64,000 bases of DNA from Devosia sp. LC5 (GCF_000735585.1 NZ_JNNO01000013.1:22397-86396), one strand, 5' to 3'. Counted from the stretch's first letter, positions 34,371 to 44,054 are shown. Program-made: numbers and translations. Notes: a model not told the origin generated them from the sequence alone.

Positions 34371-36842
34371 GTGACCGAGCCCAGAAGTTCCTTTTCCATC
34401 AGGCGGCGGATTTTGGCGCTGGCGGTGGCGTTGCTGCTGGGCGCTGCGGTAATCCTGGTGGTGTTCATCCGCGATTATGCGGAGCGGGCGGCCGACCGGG
34501 CGTTTGACCGGTTGCTGGCTGCGTCGGCACTGACCATTGCCGGGGCGGTACAGGTGGAAAACGATGCGGTGATCGTGGAATTGCCGTTTGCCTCGTTTGG
34601 CATGTTTTCCGGGCGCGACCGGGTGTTTTATGCGGTGGAAGACCCGCGTGGACGGGCGGTGACCGGCTATGGTGACCTGTCGGCAGACCTTGAAGAAATG
34701 CAGTCGGCGGGGCCGGTGTTTCAGGACGCGATGTATCGCGGCGAACTGGTGCGGGTGGCCAGCGTTGGGCGGCTGACCTCGTCGGCCAGCGAGACCGATT
34801 GGGTGACCATTCATGTGGCCGAAACGCAGAATGAGCGCGAGGCGCTGGCCAATGAGATATTGGGCAATGCCATCGTGCCGGTGGTGGCGCTGACGCTGCT
34901 GGCGGTGGCGCTGGTGTGGTTTGGCATCGGGCGGATGTTTGCCCCGCTCTACCAGTTGGAACAGGCTTTGCGCGGGCGGGCGCCCGATGACCTGTCGCCG
35001 CTGGATGTGCCGGTGCCGGTGGAGGTGAGCCAGCTGGTGGGGGCGCTCAATGCCTTCATGGCGCGGCTGGGCAGCAGCATGGAGCGGCTGAGCGGGCTGG
35101 TGGCGGAGGCGGCCCATGAAGTGCGCACGCCGCTGGCTTCGCTAAGGGCGCAGGCGGAAGTGGCGATGGATGAGCAGGACCCCGATGCGCTGCGGCGGCG
35201 GGTGGGGCGCATTCACCAGGGGGCGATCCATGCCAGCCAATTGGTGTCGCAATTGCTGATGGACGCGACGATTTCCCATCGGCTGGAGAACCAGGAAAGC
35301 GACACGACGCCATTCGGAGCAGTGATCGAGGATGTGCGGCAGCGGCTGGATGGCGATCAGGCGGCGCGGCTCAGCCTCGATATTCCCGAGGCGGTGGCGG
35401 CGGCGCAAATCCGTGGCGACCGGGTGGCGCTGCGAGAGATGGTCCGCAATGTGGTTGATAATGCCATGATCTATTCGGAGGGATCGGTTTCCATTGCCGG
35501 AGTGGCGCAGGATGGCTTGCTGACCATGGTGGTGACCGATAGCGGGCCGGGCATTCCCGAGGGGGAAAAAGCGGTGGTACTGGAGCGATTCAAGCGGGGC
35601 AGCAGCGCCAGCGCCAAGGTGGGATCGGGCCTGGGGCTATCGATCGTCAAGCGGGTGGTGGTGGCGCATCGCGGGGCGCTGCGGCTGAAGGACCGGGAGG
35701 GCGGCGGGCTGGCGGTGGAAATCGAATTGCCGCTGGTGGGGCGCAATGCCAGGCTCGAGCAGTTGCGCAAGGCGCTGGGGAGCGTCGCCATGCTGGCGCT
35801 GTGCCTGCTGCTGGTGCAGCCGCAGGCGGCGCGGGCGGTGGAGTCGCGGTATCCGGCGCCCGATGGCAGCACCGAGCAGGTGCTGACCATACTGGGCGTG
35901 ACCGATACGCCGCTATTCGCCCAGTTCGTGGCGGGGTTTCAGCTGCGCTGGCCGGGAGTGACGGTGATTTACGAAGAGACGGATTCGGTGCCGCTGTATG
36001 AGCGGTTTCTGGCGGGGGATACCGACCCCAAGCCGGATCTGGTGATCAGTTCGGCCTCGGATTTGCAGGTCAAGCTGGCCAATGATGGCTATGCGCTGGC
36101 CTATGACAGCCCCTATCTGGCGCAGCTGCCGGAATGGGCGCATTGGCGCAATGAGCTGTTCGGGTTCACCTTCGAGCCGGCGGTGATCATCTATAATCCC
36201 GACCTGATCGGGGCCGACGAAGTGCCGCGCACACATCTGACGCTGGCTGAGTTGCTGGAGAACCAGACCGCGCGGTTCCGCGGCAAGATCGCGACCTATC
36301 ATATCGGGGTCTCGGGCGTGGGCTATCTGCTGGCGGCACAGGACCAGACGATTTCATCGAACTTCTGGCGGCTGGCGGCAGCATTTGGCCGGGTGAATGC
36401 GCAATTCAGCGGGTCGAGCCCGGCAATTCTGAACGGCGTGGCCGATGGCTCGCTGGCGCTGGGCTATAATGTGCTGGGCTCCTACGCCTTTGCGCGCAAG
36501 GCCGCAGGGGCCAATATCGAAATCGTGGTGCCCGACGATTATGTGCTGGTGCTGACGCGCTCGATGATGATCCCGCGGGATGCGCCCTACCCCGAACTGG
36601 GCAAGGCGTTTGTCGATTTTGCACTATCGCCGGAGGGGCAGGCCATTGCGGCGGGGCAGACAGCGTTGGGGTCGGTGGTGGCCGGCGGCGTTGGAGAATG
36701 GAGCAGCGAGGCCATTGCGGCGCGCGGGCGCGGGGTGATCCAGCCGATACCACTGGGTCCGGCGCTACTGGTGTCGCTCGACCAGCAGAGGAAGCGGCGG
36801 TTTCTGGATACCTGGCAGGAAATTGTTTCGCCCAAGCCTTAG
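34371..36842 (+). CDS. Histidine kinase fused to a C-terminal signal-peptide-like helix and solute-binding protein
   Basis: The 823-residue protein starts with a GTG. Residues 1-473 form a full TctE-like kinase: membrane helix 13-33, periplasmic sensor loop, second helix 167-189, HAMP-like linker, phospho-His249 in AAHEVRTPLASL, N-box RNVVDNAMIYS (360-370), G boxes DSGPGIP (390-396) and GSGLGLSIV (418-426). Residues 471-489 (SVAMLALCLLLVQPQAARA) look like a signal peptide or third membrane helix. Residues 490-823 form an iron-type (AfuA/FbpA-like) periplasmic binding protein (LTILGVTDTP, PDLVISSASDLQVKLAN, SPEGQAI). As one chain, the binding domain would be periplasmic and the kinase cytoplasmic. 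Met474 (35790) has GGGGAG seven bases upstream, so a free secreted binding protein may also be made. Confidence 0.92.
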   Translation: MTEPRSSFSIRRRILALAVALLLGAAVILVVFIRDYAERAADRAFDRLLAASALTIAGAVQVENDAVIVELPFASFGMFSGRDRVFYAVEDPRGRAVTGYGDLSADLEEMQSAGPVFQDAMYRGELVRVASVGRLTSSASETDWVTIHVAETQNEREALANEILGNAIVPVVALTLLAVALVWFGIGRMFAPLYQLEQALRGRAPDDLSPLDVPVPVEVSQLVGALNAFMARLGSSMERLSGLVAEAAHEVRTPLASLRAQAEVAMDEQDPDALRRRVGRIHQGAIHASQLVSQLLMDATISHRLENQESDTTPFGAVIEDVRQRLDGDQAARLSLDIPEAVAAAQIRGDRVALREMVRNVVDNAMIYSEGSVSIAGVAQDGLLTMVVTDSGPGIPEGEKAVVLERFKRGSSASAKVGSGLGLSIVKRVVVAHRGALRLKDREGGGLAVEIELPLVGRNARLEQLRKALGSVAMLALCLLLVQPQAARAVESRYPAPDGSTEQVLTILGVTDTPLFAQFVAGFQLRWPGVTVIYEETDSVPLYERFLAGDTDPKPDLVISSASDLQVKLANDGYALAYDSPYLAQLPEWAHWRNELFGFTFEPAVIIYNPDLIGADEVPRTHLTLAELLENQTARFRGKIATYHIGVSGVGYLLAAQDQTISSNFWRLAAAFGRVNAQFSGSSPAILNGVADGSLALGYNVLGSYAFARKAAGANIEIVVPDDYVLVLTRSMMIPRDAPYPELGKAFVDFALSPEGQAIAAGQTALGSVVAGGVGEWSSEAIAARGRGVIQPIPLGPALLVSLDQQRKRRFLDTWQEIVSPKP

Positions 36843-36849
36843 GGGGCTT

Positions 36850-36995
36850 GCCTTCGCCCCTTGAGGAGAAGGTGCCCGAAGGGCGGATGAGGGGTTTTCT
36901 TTCCCCAGCTTCTGGCATGGGATGACGCAGGACCCCTCACCCTGTCATTTCTGCTGGACGCAGAAATGTCGTCCCTCTCCCACAAGGGGAGAGGG
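36850..36995. repeat. Dispersed repeat after the kinase gene
   Basis: GAGAAGGTGCCCGAAGGGCG, GGATGAGGGG, TTCTGGCATGGGATGACGCA and CCCCTCACCCTGTCATTTCT recur in the same order as at 29283-29405. The rest of the gap up to 37223 shows no gene or clear signal. Confidence 0.75.
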
Positions 36996-37223
36996 TTGGC
37001 TCCGTGTTCGGTCTCACTCCCGCGCAAATCCCCATGCGCTCAGCGCATGGCAGCGGGTGGGTGTTTGGAATATCGGCCGGAAATGGGCGTTTGCGGGCAG
37101 GCATTCGCGCTGGACGCATGGCTGGAATGATGGAATTGCCCTACCGGCGGGGGCCGGATGAGCCCATTTACACAATCATGAAAGCGAGCGGCGATCTGGC
37201 CGGGGCTTTAGAGGAAAATGGCA

Positions 37224-37394
37224 ATGAGCACTCATCGGAACAATCGTTTCTTTGCAGCCCTTGGCACCTTCGTGGAAGTGTTCGGCAGCGCTGCTGCCGT
37301 GTCCAACGCGGTGGAAGCCGGGCGTGCGCCCAAGGCCAAGCACCTCAAGACCCTTGGCATCGACGCCGACGCTTTCCGTTCGATCGGCAGGTAA
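37224..37394 (+). CDS. Small conserved-looking protein, unknown
   Basis: The 56-residue product is MSTHRNNRFFAALGTFVEVF followed by GSAAAVSNAVEAGRAPKAKH and LKTLGIDADAFRSIGR. The pattern, with a hydrophobic start and a basic/LGID-AFR tail, resembles short proteins I recall from Rhizobiales, but no function is known. GAGGAA at 37211 gives a 7-base spacing to this ATG; an in-frame ATG at 37218 is too close. A strong terminator follows after 67 bases. Confidence 0.7.
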   Translation: MSTHRNNRFFAALGTFVEVFGSAAAVSNAVEAGRAPKAKHLKTLGIDADAFRSIGR

Positions 37395-37461
37395 GTCTCC
37401 TGCTCGAAGCGGGGCGCTGGCCCCTCCCTGTGCGACCCGTATCGAGTTGCCGGTCAACGTG

Positions 37462-37501
37462 AAAAAGCCCGGATGCGCTGTGATGGCGCGTCCGGGCTTT
37501 T
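37462..37501. terminator. Intrinsic terminator, works on both strands
   Basis: The stem AAAAAGCCCGGATGCGC / GCGCGTCCGGGCTTTT has A-rich and T-rich ends, so it can stop the small gene on the plus strand and the tctCBA operon on the minus strand. Confidence 0.85.
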
Positions 37502-37528
37502 GCTTTTTCGGGCCATGCCCGCGCCTGA

Positions 37529-39076
37529 CTAGTCCTCGTCGCTGGCCAATTGCCCCAATACCTGACCCTTGCCGCGCAGACGGAACCAGAGCGGAACCAG
37601 CACTGCCGCCGCCGCCAAGACATAGAGCGTGATGGCAATGGGGGAGTGGAACAGCACCAGCGGATCGCCCTGGCTGATGGCAAGGGCACGGCGCAATTGC
37701 TGTTCGGCCATGGGACCAAGGATCAGCCCCACGACCACCGGGGCAATAGGATAGCCGAAGCGGCGCAGCAGATAGCCCAATATGCCGAAGGCAAGCAGCA
37801 GCATCAGCTCGAACGAGAAGCGGATACCGAAGAGGTTTCCCGACATCGCGCCATTGGCACCAAGCGTGCCCAGGGTGGCGAAGACCAGGATGCCGCCATA
37901 GAGCCAGGGCTTGGGGATGGTCAGCAATTTCACCCAGAGGCCGATTAGCGGCAGATTGAGCACGATCAGCATGAAATTGGCGACCAGCAGGCTGGCAATC
38001 AACGCCCAGACCAGGCTGGCATTATTGGTGAAAAGCAGCGGGCCGGGCTGTAGGCCGAATTGCTGGAAGCCGGCCAGCATGATGGCGGCGGTAGCCGTGG
38101 TGGGCAGGCCCAGCGTCAATAGCGGCACCAGTGTGCCGGCGGCCGACGCATTATTGGCAGCCTCGGGACCCGCCACGCCCTCGATGGCGCCGTGACCGAA
38201 TTCCTCAGGTTTTTTGGCGAAGGTCTTTTCGGCGCTGTAGGACAGGAAACTGGCCACATCGGCGCCACCAGCCGGCATGGCGCCAATCGGAAAGCCCACA
38301 GCGGTGCCGCGCAGCCAGGGCAGCCAGGACCGTTTCCAATCTTCCCTGGTCATCCAGACCGAGCCTTTGACGGACAGAACCTCGTCATTCACCTGGCTGC
38401 GATCGGCTGCCATCTTGAGGGTTTCCCCGATGGCGAAAAGCGCCACCGCCAGCGTCGTCACCTCGATGCCGTCGAGCAGATCGGGGATGCCGAAGGACAT
38501 GCGCGCCTGACCGGTCTGCAGATCGATGCCGATAATGCCCAGGCCCAGGCCCAGGAACAGCGCAGTGAGCCCGCGTAAAGCGCTGTCGCCAAACGCTGCA
38601 GATACGGTGATGAAGGCCAGCACCATCAGCGCGAAATATTCGGCCGGTCCAAAGGCCAGCGCGAACTTGACGACCCATGGGGCGACAAACGCCAGCGCCA
38701 GGGTAGCGATCAGGCCGGCGACGAAAGAGCCAATTGCCGCGGTGGCAAGCGCCGGGCCGCCGCGGCCTTTGCGGGCCATCTTGTTGCCTTCTAGCGCAGT
38801 GACGATCGATGCGCTCTCGCCCGGCGTGTTGAGCAGGATGGAGGTGGTCGAGCCGCCATACATGCCGCCATAATAGATGCCGGCGAACATGATGAGCGAG
38901 CCGGCCGGATCAAGTTTGTAAGTGACGGGCAGCAGCAGCGCCACGGTGAGCGCCGGGCCGATGCCAGGCAAAACGCCGACGGCGGTGCCCAAGGTGACAC
39001 CGATCAGTGCATAGATGAGGTTTTGCCATTGCAGGGCGGCGATCAGGCCCTGCGCGAGAAGTCCGAAAGTATCCAT
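37529..39076 (-). CDS. tctA: Tripartite tricarboxylate transporter large membrane subunit
   Basis: The 515-residue protein has about 11-12 membrane helices. The TctA hallmark is near the N-terminus: [20 protein letters not shown] and then [22 protein letters not shown]. It forms the sodium- or proton-coupled pathway for a carboxylate caught by TctC. It is the last gene of tctCBA; a 15-base gap separates it from tctB. Confidence 0.95.
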   Translation of the reverse strand: MDTFGLLAQGLIAALQWQNLIYALIGVTLGTAVGVLPGIGPALTVALLLPVTYKLDPAGSLIMFAGIYYGGMYGGSTTSILLNTPGESASIVTALEGNKMARKGRGGPALATAAIGSFVAGLIATLALAFVAPWVVKFALAFGPAEYFALMVLAFITVSAAFGDSALRGLTALFLGLGLGIIGIDLQTGQARMSFGIPDLLDGIEVTTLAVALFAIGETLKMAADRSQVNDEVLSVKGSVWMTREDWKRSWLPWLRGTAVGFPIGAMPAGGADVASFLSYSAEKTFAKKPEEFGHGAIEGVAGPEAANNASAAGTLVPLLTLGLPTTATAAIMLAGFQQFGLQPGPLLFTNNASLVWALIASLLVANFMLIVLNLPLIGLWVKLLTIPKPWLYGGILVFATLGTLGANGAMSGNLFGIRFSFELMLLLAFGILGYLLRRFGYPIAPVVVGLILGPMAEQQLRRALAISQGDPLVLFHSPIAITLYVLAAAAVLVPLWFRLRGKGQVLGQLASDED

Positions 39077-39091
39077 GGCGGCAGCTTCCGA

Positions 39092-39577
39092 TCAGGGAAT
39101 TAGGCGTTCGAGGGGACCCGAGGGCAGCGAGAGCTGCAGGCCCTTGGCGAAGGCAAACCAGACAAGGAAGGCAAAGACCGCCCCGATGGGAATGGTTTGC
39201 CATAGCGGTCCACGCCCGAAGGCCTTGGCCGTGAAGGCGAAAAGAACGCCGGTCGCGATGGAAAATCCGGCGGTCGACAACAGCAGGAGCTGGGCTACCA
39301 GCCCCGCCACGATCCACATGATGGGCCGGTAATTGTCTGCCTCGCGCGCCGGAAAGCCATGGCGGAATGCCGACACGACGGTGCCGACGGAGAGCAGCAG
39401 CAGCCCACCCGCGATGATGTAGGGGAAGACCGTGGGGCCAACCCGCGCCTGGACGGGCGGCAGGCGCATCTGGCTGGTCTGCCAGATGATGACCACCGCG
39501 ATGGCGGCGAGAATGGCCGCGATGACAAGCGCCGCCCCATCGGGGCGGCGCGAGAGATTGGGTTCGCCGGAGCTCAC
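39092..39577 (-). CDS. tctB: Tripartite tricarboxylate transporter small membrane subunit
   Basis: The 161-residue protein has four membrane helices, the usual TctB design, with PPVQARVGPTVFPYIIAGGLLLL in the middle and GVLFAFTAKAFGRGPLW later. It assembles with TctA. Its start overlaps the tctC stop by 4 bases, so translation is coupled. Confidence 0.88.
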   Translation of the reverse strand: MSSGEPNLSRRPDGAALVIAAILAAIAVVIIWQTSQMRLPPVQARVGPTVFPYIIAGGLLLLSVGTVVSAFRHGFPAREADNYRPIMWIVAGLVAQLLLLSTAGFSIATGVLFAFTAKAFGRGPLWQTIPIGAVFAFLVWFAFAKGLQLSLPSGPLERLIP

Positions 39578-40518
39578 TGCACCAGCCCGATGTCTTTCAG
39601 GATGGCGGCAGTCGCCTCGGTGTCGGCGGCAAGCTGAGCAGTGAACTCGTCACCAGCGAGATAGGTGTTGACCCAGCCCTTGGTTTCGAGCGTGGTCTGC
39701 CAGGCGGCCGAATTCACCATCTTTTCGATATCGGCGGTAATGGCGGCCTTCTGCTCGTCGGTGATGCCGGGGGCAGCGGCAACCATGCGCCAGTTCTGCA
39801 GCGCCATATCGACGCCGGCTTCCTTGAGGGTCGGTGCATCGACGCCCGGAATGCGGGTGTCGCTGGACACGGCCAGCAGGCGGAGTTCGCCGGCAGCAAT
39901 CTGGCTCGAGAATTCGGAATAGCCCGAGATGCCCACGGTGACCTGGCCGCCAAGCAGGGCAGCAAGGGCTTCGCCACCGCCCGAATAGGCGATGTAGTTG
40001 ACAGTGGTCGGATCGACTCCGACCGTCTTGGCGATGAGACCGGCCGTGATATGGTCGGCGCCGCCGGCCGAACCGCCGGCCCAGGCAACCGAGCCCGCGT
40101 CGGCCTTCAGCTTGGCGACCAGGTCGTCCATGGTCTGCAGCTCGGACGCCGCAGGCACAACGATAACCACCGCCTCGCCGGTGAGGCGGGCGATCGGGGT
40201 AACCTGCTCAAGGGTTACGGGCGAGGCATTGGTGAGAATGGCACCCACCATCACGTAACCGCCGACGATCAGGGCATCGGGATTGCCGCTTTCCTGATTG
40301 ACGAACTGGGCAAGGCCGATCGTGCCACCGGCGCCCGGCACGTTGGTGACCTGGACATTGCCCGAAATGCCCTCCGATTGCAGGGCCTCCTGCATGGAAC
40401 GGGCGGTCTGGTCCCAGCCGCCGCCGGGGGCAGCAGGGGCCAGAATGGTGTAATCGGCGGCGAAAGCGGGAACGGCCATAGCGCCGGACATCAGCGCGGC
40501 CAAAAGCAGCTTGTTCAT
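39574..40518 (-). CDS. tctC: Tripartite tricarboxylate transporter binding protein
   Basis: The 314-residue protein has a signal peptide ([20 protein letters not shown], then ADYT) preceded by GGGAGGATC. The mature part has [17 protein letters not shown], then [20 protein letters not shown] and the [18 protein letters not shown] region of the TctC/Bug fold. It is the first gene of tctCBA and faces the TctD-like regulator and fused kinase across a small gene, which suggests that pair controls this operon. The substrate is probably a carboxylate; citrate is only one option. Confidence 0.93.
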   Translation of the reverse strand: MNKLLLAALMSGAMAVPAFAADYTILAPAAPGGGWDQTARSMQEALQSEGISGNVQVTNVPGAGGTIGLAQFVNQESGNPDALIVGGYVMVGAILTNASPVTLEQVTPIARLTGEAVVIVVPAASELQTMDDLVAKLKADAGSVAWAGGSAGGADHITAGLIAKTVGVDPTTVNYIAYSGGGEALAALLGGQVTVGISGYSEFSSQIAAGELRLLAVSSDTRIPGVDAPTLKEAGVDMALQNWRMVAAAPGITDEQKAAITADIEKMVNSAAWQTTLETKGWVNTYLAGDEFTAQLAADTEATAAILKDIGLVQ

Positions 40519-40773
40519 AGATCCTCCCATGTAAAAATCCGAACGTCGTTCCGTCCGGCAGGTCCGCCATATTAGGGCGGCTCCCTGTCACCGTCCTGTC
40601 ACGCCAGGCATTCGTCTGGTGCCGGCTGTAAGTGGCGGTTTTTCTGAAGGAAGACTGCGCCTGGGGCGGGCAAAAGGCAAGGAGGGGGGACGTGTCGGGA
40701 ATTTCCAATGCAGCCCCCTCCCCTTGCGGGGCATTGTTCACTTTAAGGAACTATGCCGCTTTCTCTCCATTCA

Positions 40774-40859
40774 GCGTCATCACCCGGCTTGTCCGGGTGA
40801 TCCATGCCTGAAGCATATGCGGAAGCAATGGATTGCCCGGACGAGCCGGGCAATGACGG
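40774..40859. repeat. CGTCAT...ATGACGG palindromic repeat in the tctC-MCP gap
   Basis: CACCCGGCTTGTCCGGGTGA and GGATTGCCCGGACGAGCCGG hairpins inside inverted ends; homologous to 27644-27731. The rest of the 523-base gap 40519-41041 holds the tctC promoter region, including GAACGTCGTTC at 40541-40551, a short palindrome that could be a regulator site, and fragments of the CCCTTGCGGGG repeat. No gene is seen in it. Confidence 0.8.
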
Positions 40860-41041
40860 CAGGGGGATGGTTTGGGAGAATGTGGCGGGGCGATATCTGG
40901 AGAGGCGCGATCTGCTACCCTCTTGTGGGAGGGATTGAGCGTGGGGTTCTGAGGTATTCACCCGCTTTGAACGTATTGAAGGCGCAGCACCCCGACCCTA
41001 ACCCTCACCCACAAGGGGAAGGGAATGGGATCGGGGCTTTC

Positions 41042-43456
41042 CTAGAACTCGGACCAGTCCTTGGCGATGGCGGCGCCGCCTTGGCTCAGATAGGAGTGCG
41101 AGGCGGAGCGGACGCGTTCGATGGTGCTTGGCGGGACGGCGCGGCGGGGTTTTGCTTGGGCCGGTTCAGCACTGCTGGGTTCGAGGGTGAACACATCAAC
41201 GGCCATGTCGAGTTGGCTCGCCTGGTTTTCGCTCTGCTCGATGGCCGCGTTCATTTCCTCGACCAGGGCGGCATTGTGCTGGGTCATTTCGTCCAGAGTG
41301 CGGACAGCGACATTGACCTGGCCGATTGCGGCGGCCTGTTCGAGGCTCGACTTGGCGATGGCTTGCATCAGGCGGGCATTTTCGTCGACCGCGGCCAGCA
41401 TGGACGCCAATTGCTCGGCGGCGTTGGAGACGAGCTTGGTGCCGCCGCGCACTTCGCTGGCGCTCTGCTCGACCAGATGCTTGACGTCGGCAGAGGCGGA
41501 GGCCGCCGATTGGGCCAGGCGTCGCACTTCGACGGCCACCACGGCAAAGCCCTTGCCAGCATCGCCGGCACGGGCGGCTTCGACGGAGGCATTGAGCGCC
41601 AGAAGATTGGTCTGGAAGGCGATGTCGTCGATCATGCCGATAATATTGGAAATCTTGGACGAGGCCTCGGTGATCCGCTCCATGGCGGCATTGGCCTGGT
41701 CCATGGTGTTCCCGCTTTGGGCGGCGCTGGTCGAGACCGTCTGCGCCTTGCCGCTGGCAGTTTCGGCCATTTTGGCGTTTTCGGCGACGGTGGCGGCAAG
41801 CTGTTCCATGGCCGCCGAGGTTTCCTCGATGGTCGCCGCCTGCTTGGTGGTGCGTTCGGACAGATCGTTGGCGCCGGAGAGGATTTCGCTGGTGGCAGCG
41901 CGCAATGTGCCCGAAATGGCCTTGGCGCCGCCGACAATCTCGGTAAGCCTGTCGGTTACTGCATTGGTGTCGTCGCGCAGCTTGGCGAAGGCGCCGCTGT
42001 AATTGCCCTGCATGCGGCGGGTGAGGTCGGTATCGGCCATGGCGGCGAGCACCGCGCCGGTTTCGCCCAGGCCGCGATCGACGGTTTCGACCAGGGCATT
42101 GACGCTGCCGGCCAGGGCGTTGAGCTCGGCATCGGGGAACTGGGCATGGACGCGCTTGGAGAAATCTCCGGCAATGGCGGCATCGACCACTTCGCCGAAC
42201 GCGGCCTGTAGCGCCACCATCATATCGGTGCGCTCGACGCGACGCTGGATCACGGCGGCGCGTTCTTCCTCTGTCATCTGGCTGATCTTGAGGCCGTTAT
42301 CGCGGAAAATCTCAACGGCGCGAGCCAGGGTGCCGATTTCGTCGGCGCGCTCAATTCCGTTGATTTCGCTGTGATAATCGCCACCGGCGACGGCGTCGAC
42401 AGTGGCGCCGAGCGTGCCCAGGGGCTTGCCGATCAGAGTGCGGATCAGCGCGAACATCACCAGGCACGCGATCAGCACACAGGCGGCGGCGAGGCCAATA
42501 ATGGTGAATTGGGTTTCGGTCTGCGTCGCGGTGAGCGTGGCGAGCGGTACATTGGAGACCACGACCCAGCGATCAAGCGTGCCGCCTACGGCGAAGGGAA
42601 CGGCCACGCCGCGCAAGGCAGTGCCATCGGTTGAGGTCAAATCGGCCTCGGCGGTGCCGTTGGCAATCGCGGCAGCGGCCAGGCCAGTCAGCGGGTCGGA
42701 TGCAGGCAGCGTCTGCCCGATCAGGGTCGGGTCGGGGTGGGCGACAACCATGCCGGCGGCGGTCAGCACGACCACCGTGCCGGTGCCCATGGGTTTGATT
42801 TCGGCGAGACGGGCATTGAGTTCAGCCAGCGACAGATCGACGCCGCCCGTACCCATATAGGTGCCGCCCACCATGATGGGCGCGCCGAAGGACATGATCA
42901 GCACGTCCTTGCCGCCCACTGCATAAAGGTAGGGATCGATCGCGACCATGCGGCCTTCGGCCTTGGGACGCTGGTAATAGGCGCCGGCAACCGGATCGTC
43001 ATAGCCGGTCAGGGGCTCATTGGCGATCTCGCCACTGCCGCGGTTCCAATAAGGCACGTAGCGGCCGGTGGCGTCATGGCCGGGGCGGTTGGCGAAGTCG
43101 ACGTCGCGGCCATCCAGCGCATTGGGCTCCCAGCCCGACCATACGCCAAGCAAAGACGGGTTGCGCTTGAGCGTATGTTGGAGCAATGCGCCATAGACCG
43201 AGCGGCTGGCCGTGCGGGCTTCCTTGAGGGATTCGAGCGCCGTCACCACGCCATCGGCGGTCGCGGCCGCAGCGGAGAGGCTGGCGGCCACTTCATCGGC
43301 CACGCCGGCCGTGCTGGCGGCCTGATAGGCGCGGGTCTGCCGGTCGATGGTTTGGCCCACCTGCTGGACCAACACGAAAATGCCGATGGCAAAGACGATG
43401 GCGAGCGCCAATCCGCTCAAAATGGCAGTCTTGACCGACAGGGAGCGAAAATTCAT
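41042..43456 (-). CDS. Methyl-accepting chemotaxis protein with a Cache sensor
   Basis: The 804-residue receptor starts MNFRSLSVKTAILSGLALAI, whose helix is membrane segment 1. A large periplasmic Cache domain follows (YYQRPKAEGRMVAIDPYLYA, KDVLIMSFGAPIMVGG, MGTGGVDLSL), then a second helix (about 350-370), a HAMP region and the signalling hairpin with EISAAxEQL-type repeats and the tip GFAVVAVEVRRLAQSAASAS. The Cache domain resembles those that sense amino acids or small organic acids. No C-terminal NWETF-like CheR tether is present. The upstream frame extension to 43564 is not coding. Confidence 0.92.
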   Translation of the reverse strand: MNFRSLSVKTAILSGLALAIVFAIGIFVLVQQVGQTIDRQTRAYQAASTAGVADEVAASLSAAAATADGVVTALESLKEARTASRSVYGALLQHTLKRNPSLLGVWSGWEPNALDGRDVDFANRPGHDATGRYVPYWNRGSGEIANEPLTGYDDPVAGAYYQRPKAEGRMVAIDPYLYAVGGKDVLIMSFGAPIMVGGTYMGTGGVDLSLAELNARLAEIKPMGTGTVVVLTAAGMVVAHPDPTLIGQTLPASDPLTGLAAAAIANGTAEADLTSTDGTALRGVAVPFAVGGTLDRWVVVSNVPLATLTATQTETQFTIIGLAAACVLIACLVMFALIRTLIGKPLGTLGATVDAVAGGDYHSEINGIERADEIGTLARAVEIFRDNGLKISQMTEEERAAVIQRRVERTDMMVALQAAFGEVVDAAIAGDFSKRVHAQFPDAELNALAGSVNALVETVDRGLGETGAVLAAMADTDLTRRMQGNYSGAFAKLRDDTNAVTDRLTEIVGGAKAISGTLRAATSEILSGANDLSERTTKQAATIEETSAAMEQLAATVAENAKMAETASGKAQTVSTSAAQSGNTMDQANAAMERITEASSKISNIIGMIDDIAFQTNLLALNASVEAARAGDAGKGFAVVAVEVRRLAQSAASASADVKHLVEQSASEVRGGTKLVSNAAEQLASMLAAVDENARLMQAIAKSSLEQAAAIGQVNVAVRTLDEMTQHNAALVEEMNAAIEQSENQASQLDMAVDVFTLEPSSAEPAQAKPRRAVPPSTIERVRSASHSYLSQGGAAIAKDWSEF

Positions 43457-43603
43457 GGCGTGAGGTTTTCCCAATGCAACTCGTGCCGGACCGCGCGGTC
43501 CGGACAGCTCGAGGCAAACTAAGGGAAAGCCGTTAAGGCATCGTTTGCCGCAAAATGGCCGCAATGATGAACGGCGCGGCGCGTTGGCAAATCTTGGGAA
43601 GGA

Positions 43604-43621
43604 ATGGTGCCCGGGACCGGA
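43604..43621 (+). repeat. attL core
   Basis: Copy of ATGGTGCCCGGGACCGGA identical to 59653-59670. Bases differ directly outside on both sides. The tRNA part here is only the last 17 bases, so this is the displaced fragment. The 169 bases to the first gene hold CTAAC/GTTAG and TTCCG/CGGAA hairpins and an inverted GTGGGAC pair (43659-43665 and 43707-43713). Confidence 0.9.
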
Positions 43622-43790
43622 GCCACACCGCCTAACAAAATCAAATAGTTAGGCCGAAGTGGGACAATTTCGCGCCCCGCATTTTACTGCACAATTCCGA
43701 ATTGCAGTCCCACCTCAAGCGTCGGGAGGGACAATGCCAATTGGATTCCGAAAAGCGGAATCGAACTACATCACTCCATAAGGAGATGCC

Positions 43791-44054
43791 ATGCGCATCC
43801 TAAACTGGCGGCCGCGCGATGCCGGCCAGATCCCTGTCATGTTCGACATCGAAATATCGCCTGACGTCCGCTTGATGGATTGGCAACTCCGCCGAACCCT
43901 CACCGGCGAGCTGCGGGTTTATGCGACGCGCGGACGGCACGGCAGGCCGGGTGCGGTCCTGTCCGACCCGGCTTTTGCCGAAATCCCCCGCCTCGCCATC
44001 CAGACCTACAAAGAGGGCAACGCCCACGATGACATCCGCTCCGAAGCAGCCTGA
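43791..44054 (+). CDS. Phage-element protein of unknown function
   Basis: The 87-residue protein begins MRILNWRPRDAGQIPVMFDI and carries DWQLRRTLTGELRVYATRGR, a beta-rich pattern seen in small proteins at the left end of rhizobial phage elements (from memory). AAGGAG sits 6 bases before the ATG. Its last 26 bases overlap the helicase gene in another frame. It may take part in early regulation or DNA binding; this is not shown by any motif. Confidence 0.65.
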   Translation: MRILNWRPRDAGQIPVMFDIEISPDVRLMDWQLRRTLTGELRVYATRGRHGRPGAVLSDPAFAEIPRLAIQTYKEGNAHDDIRSEAA

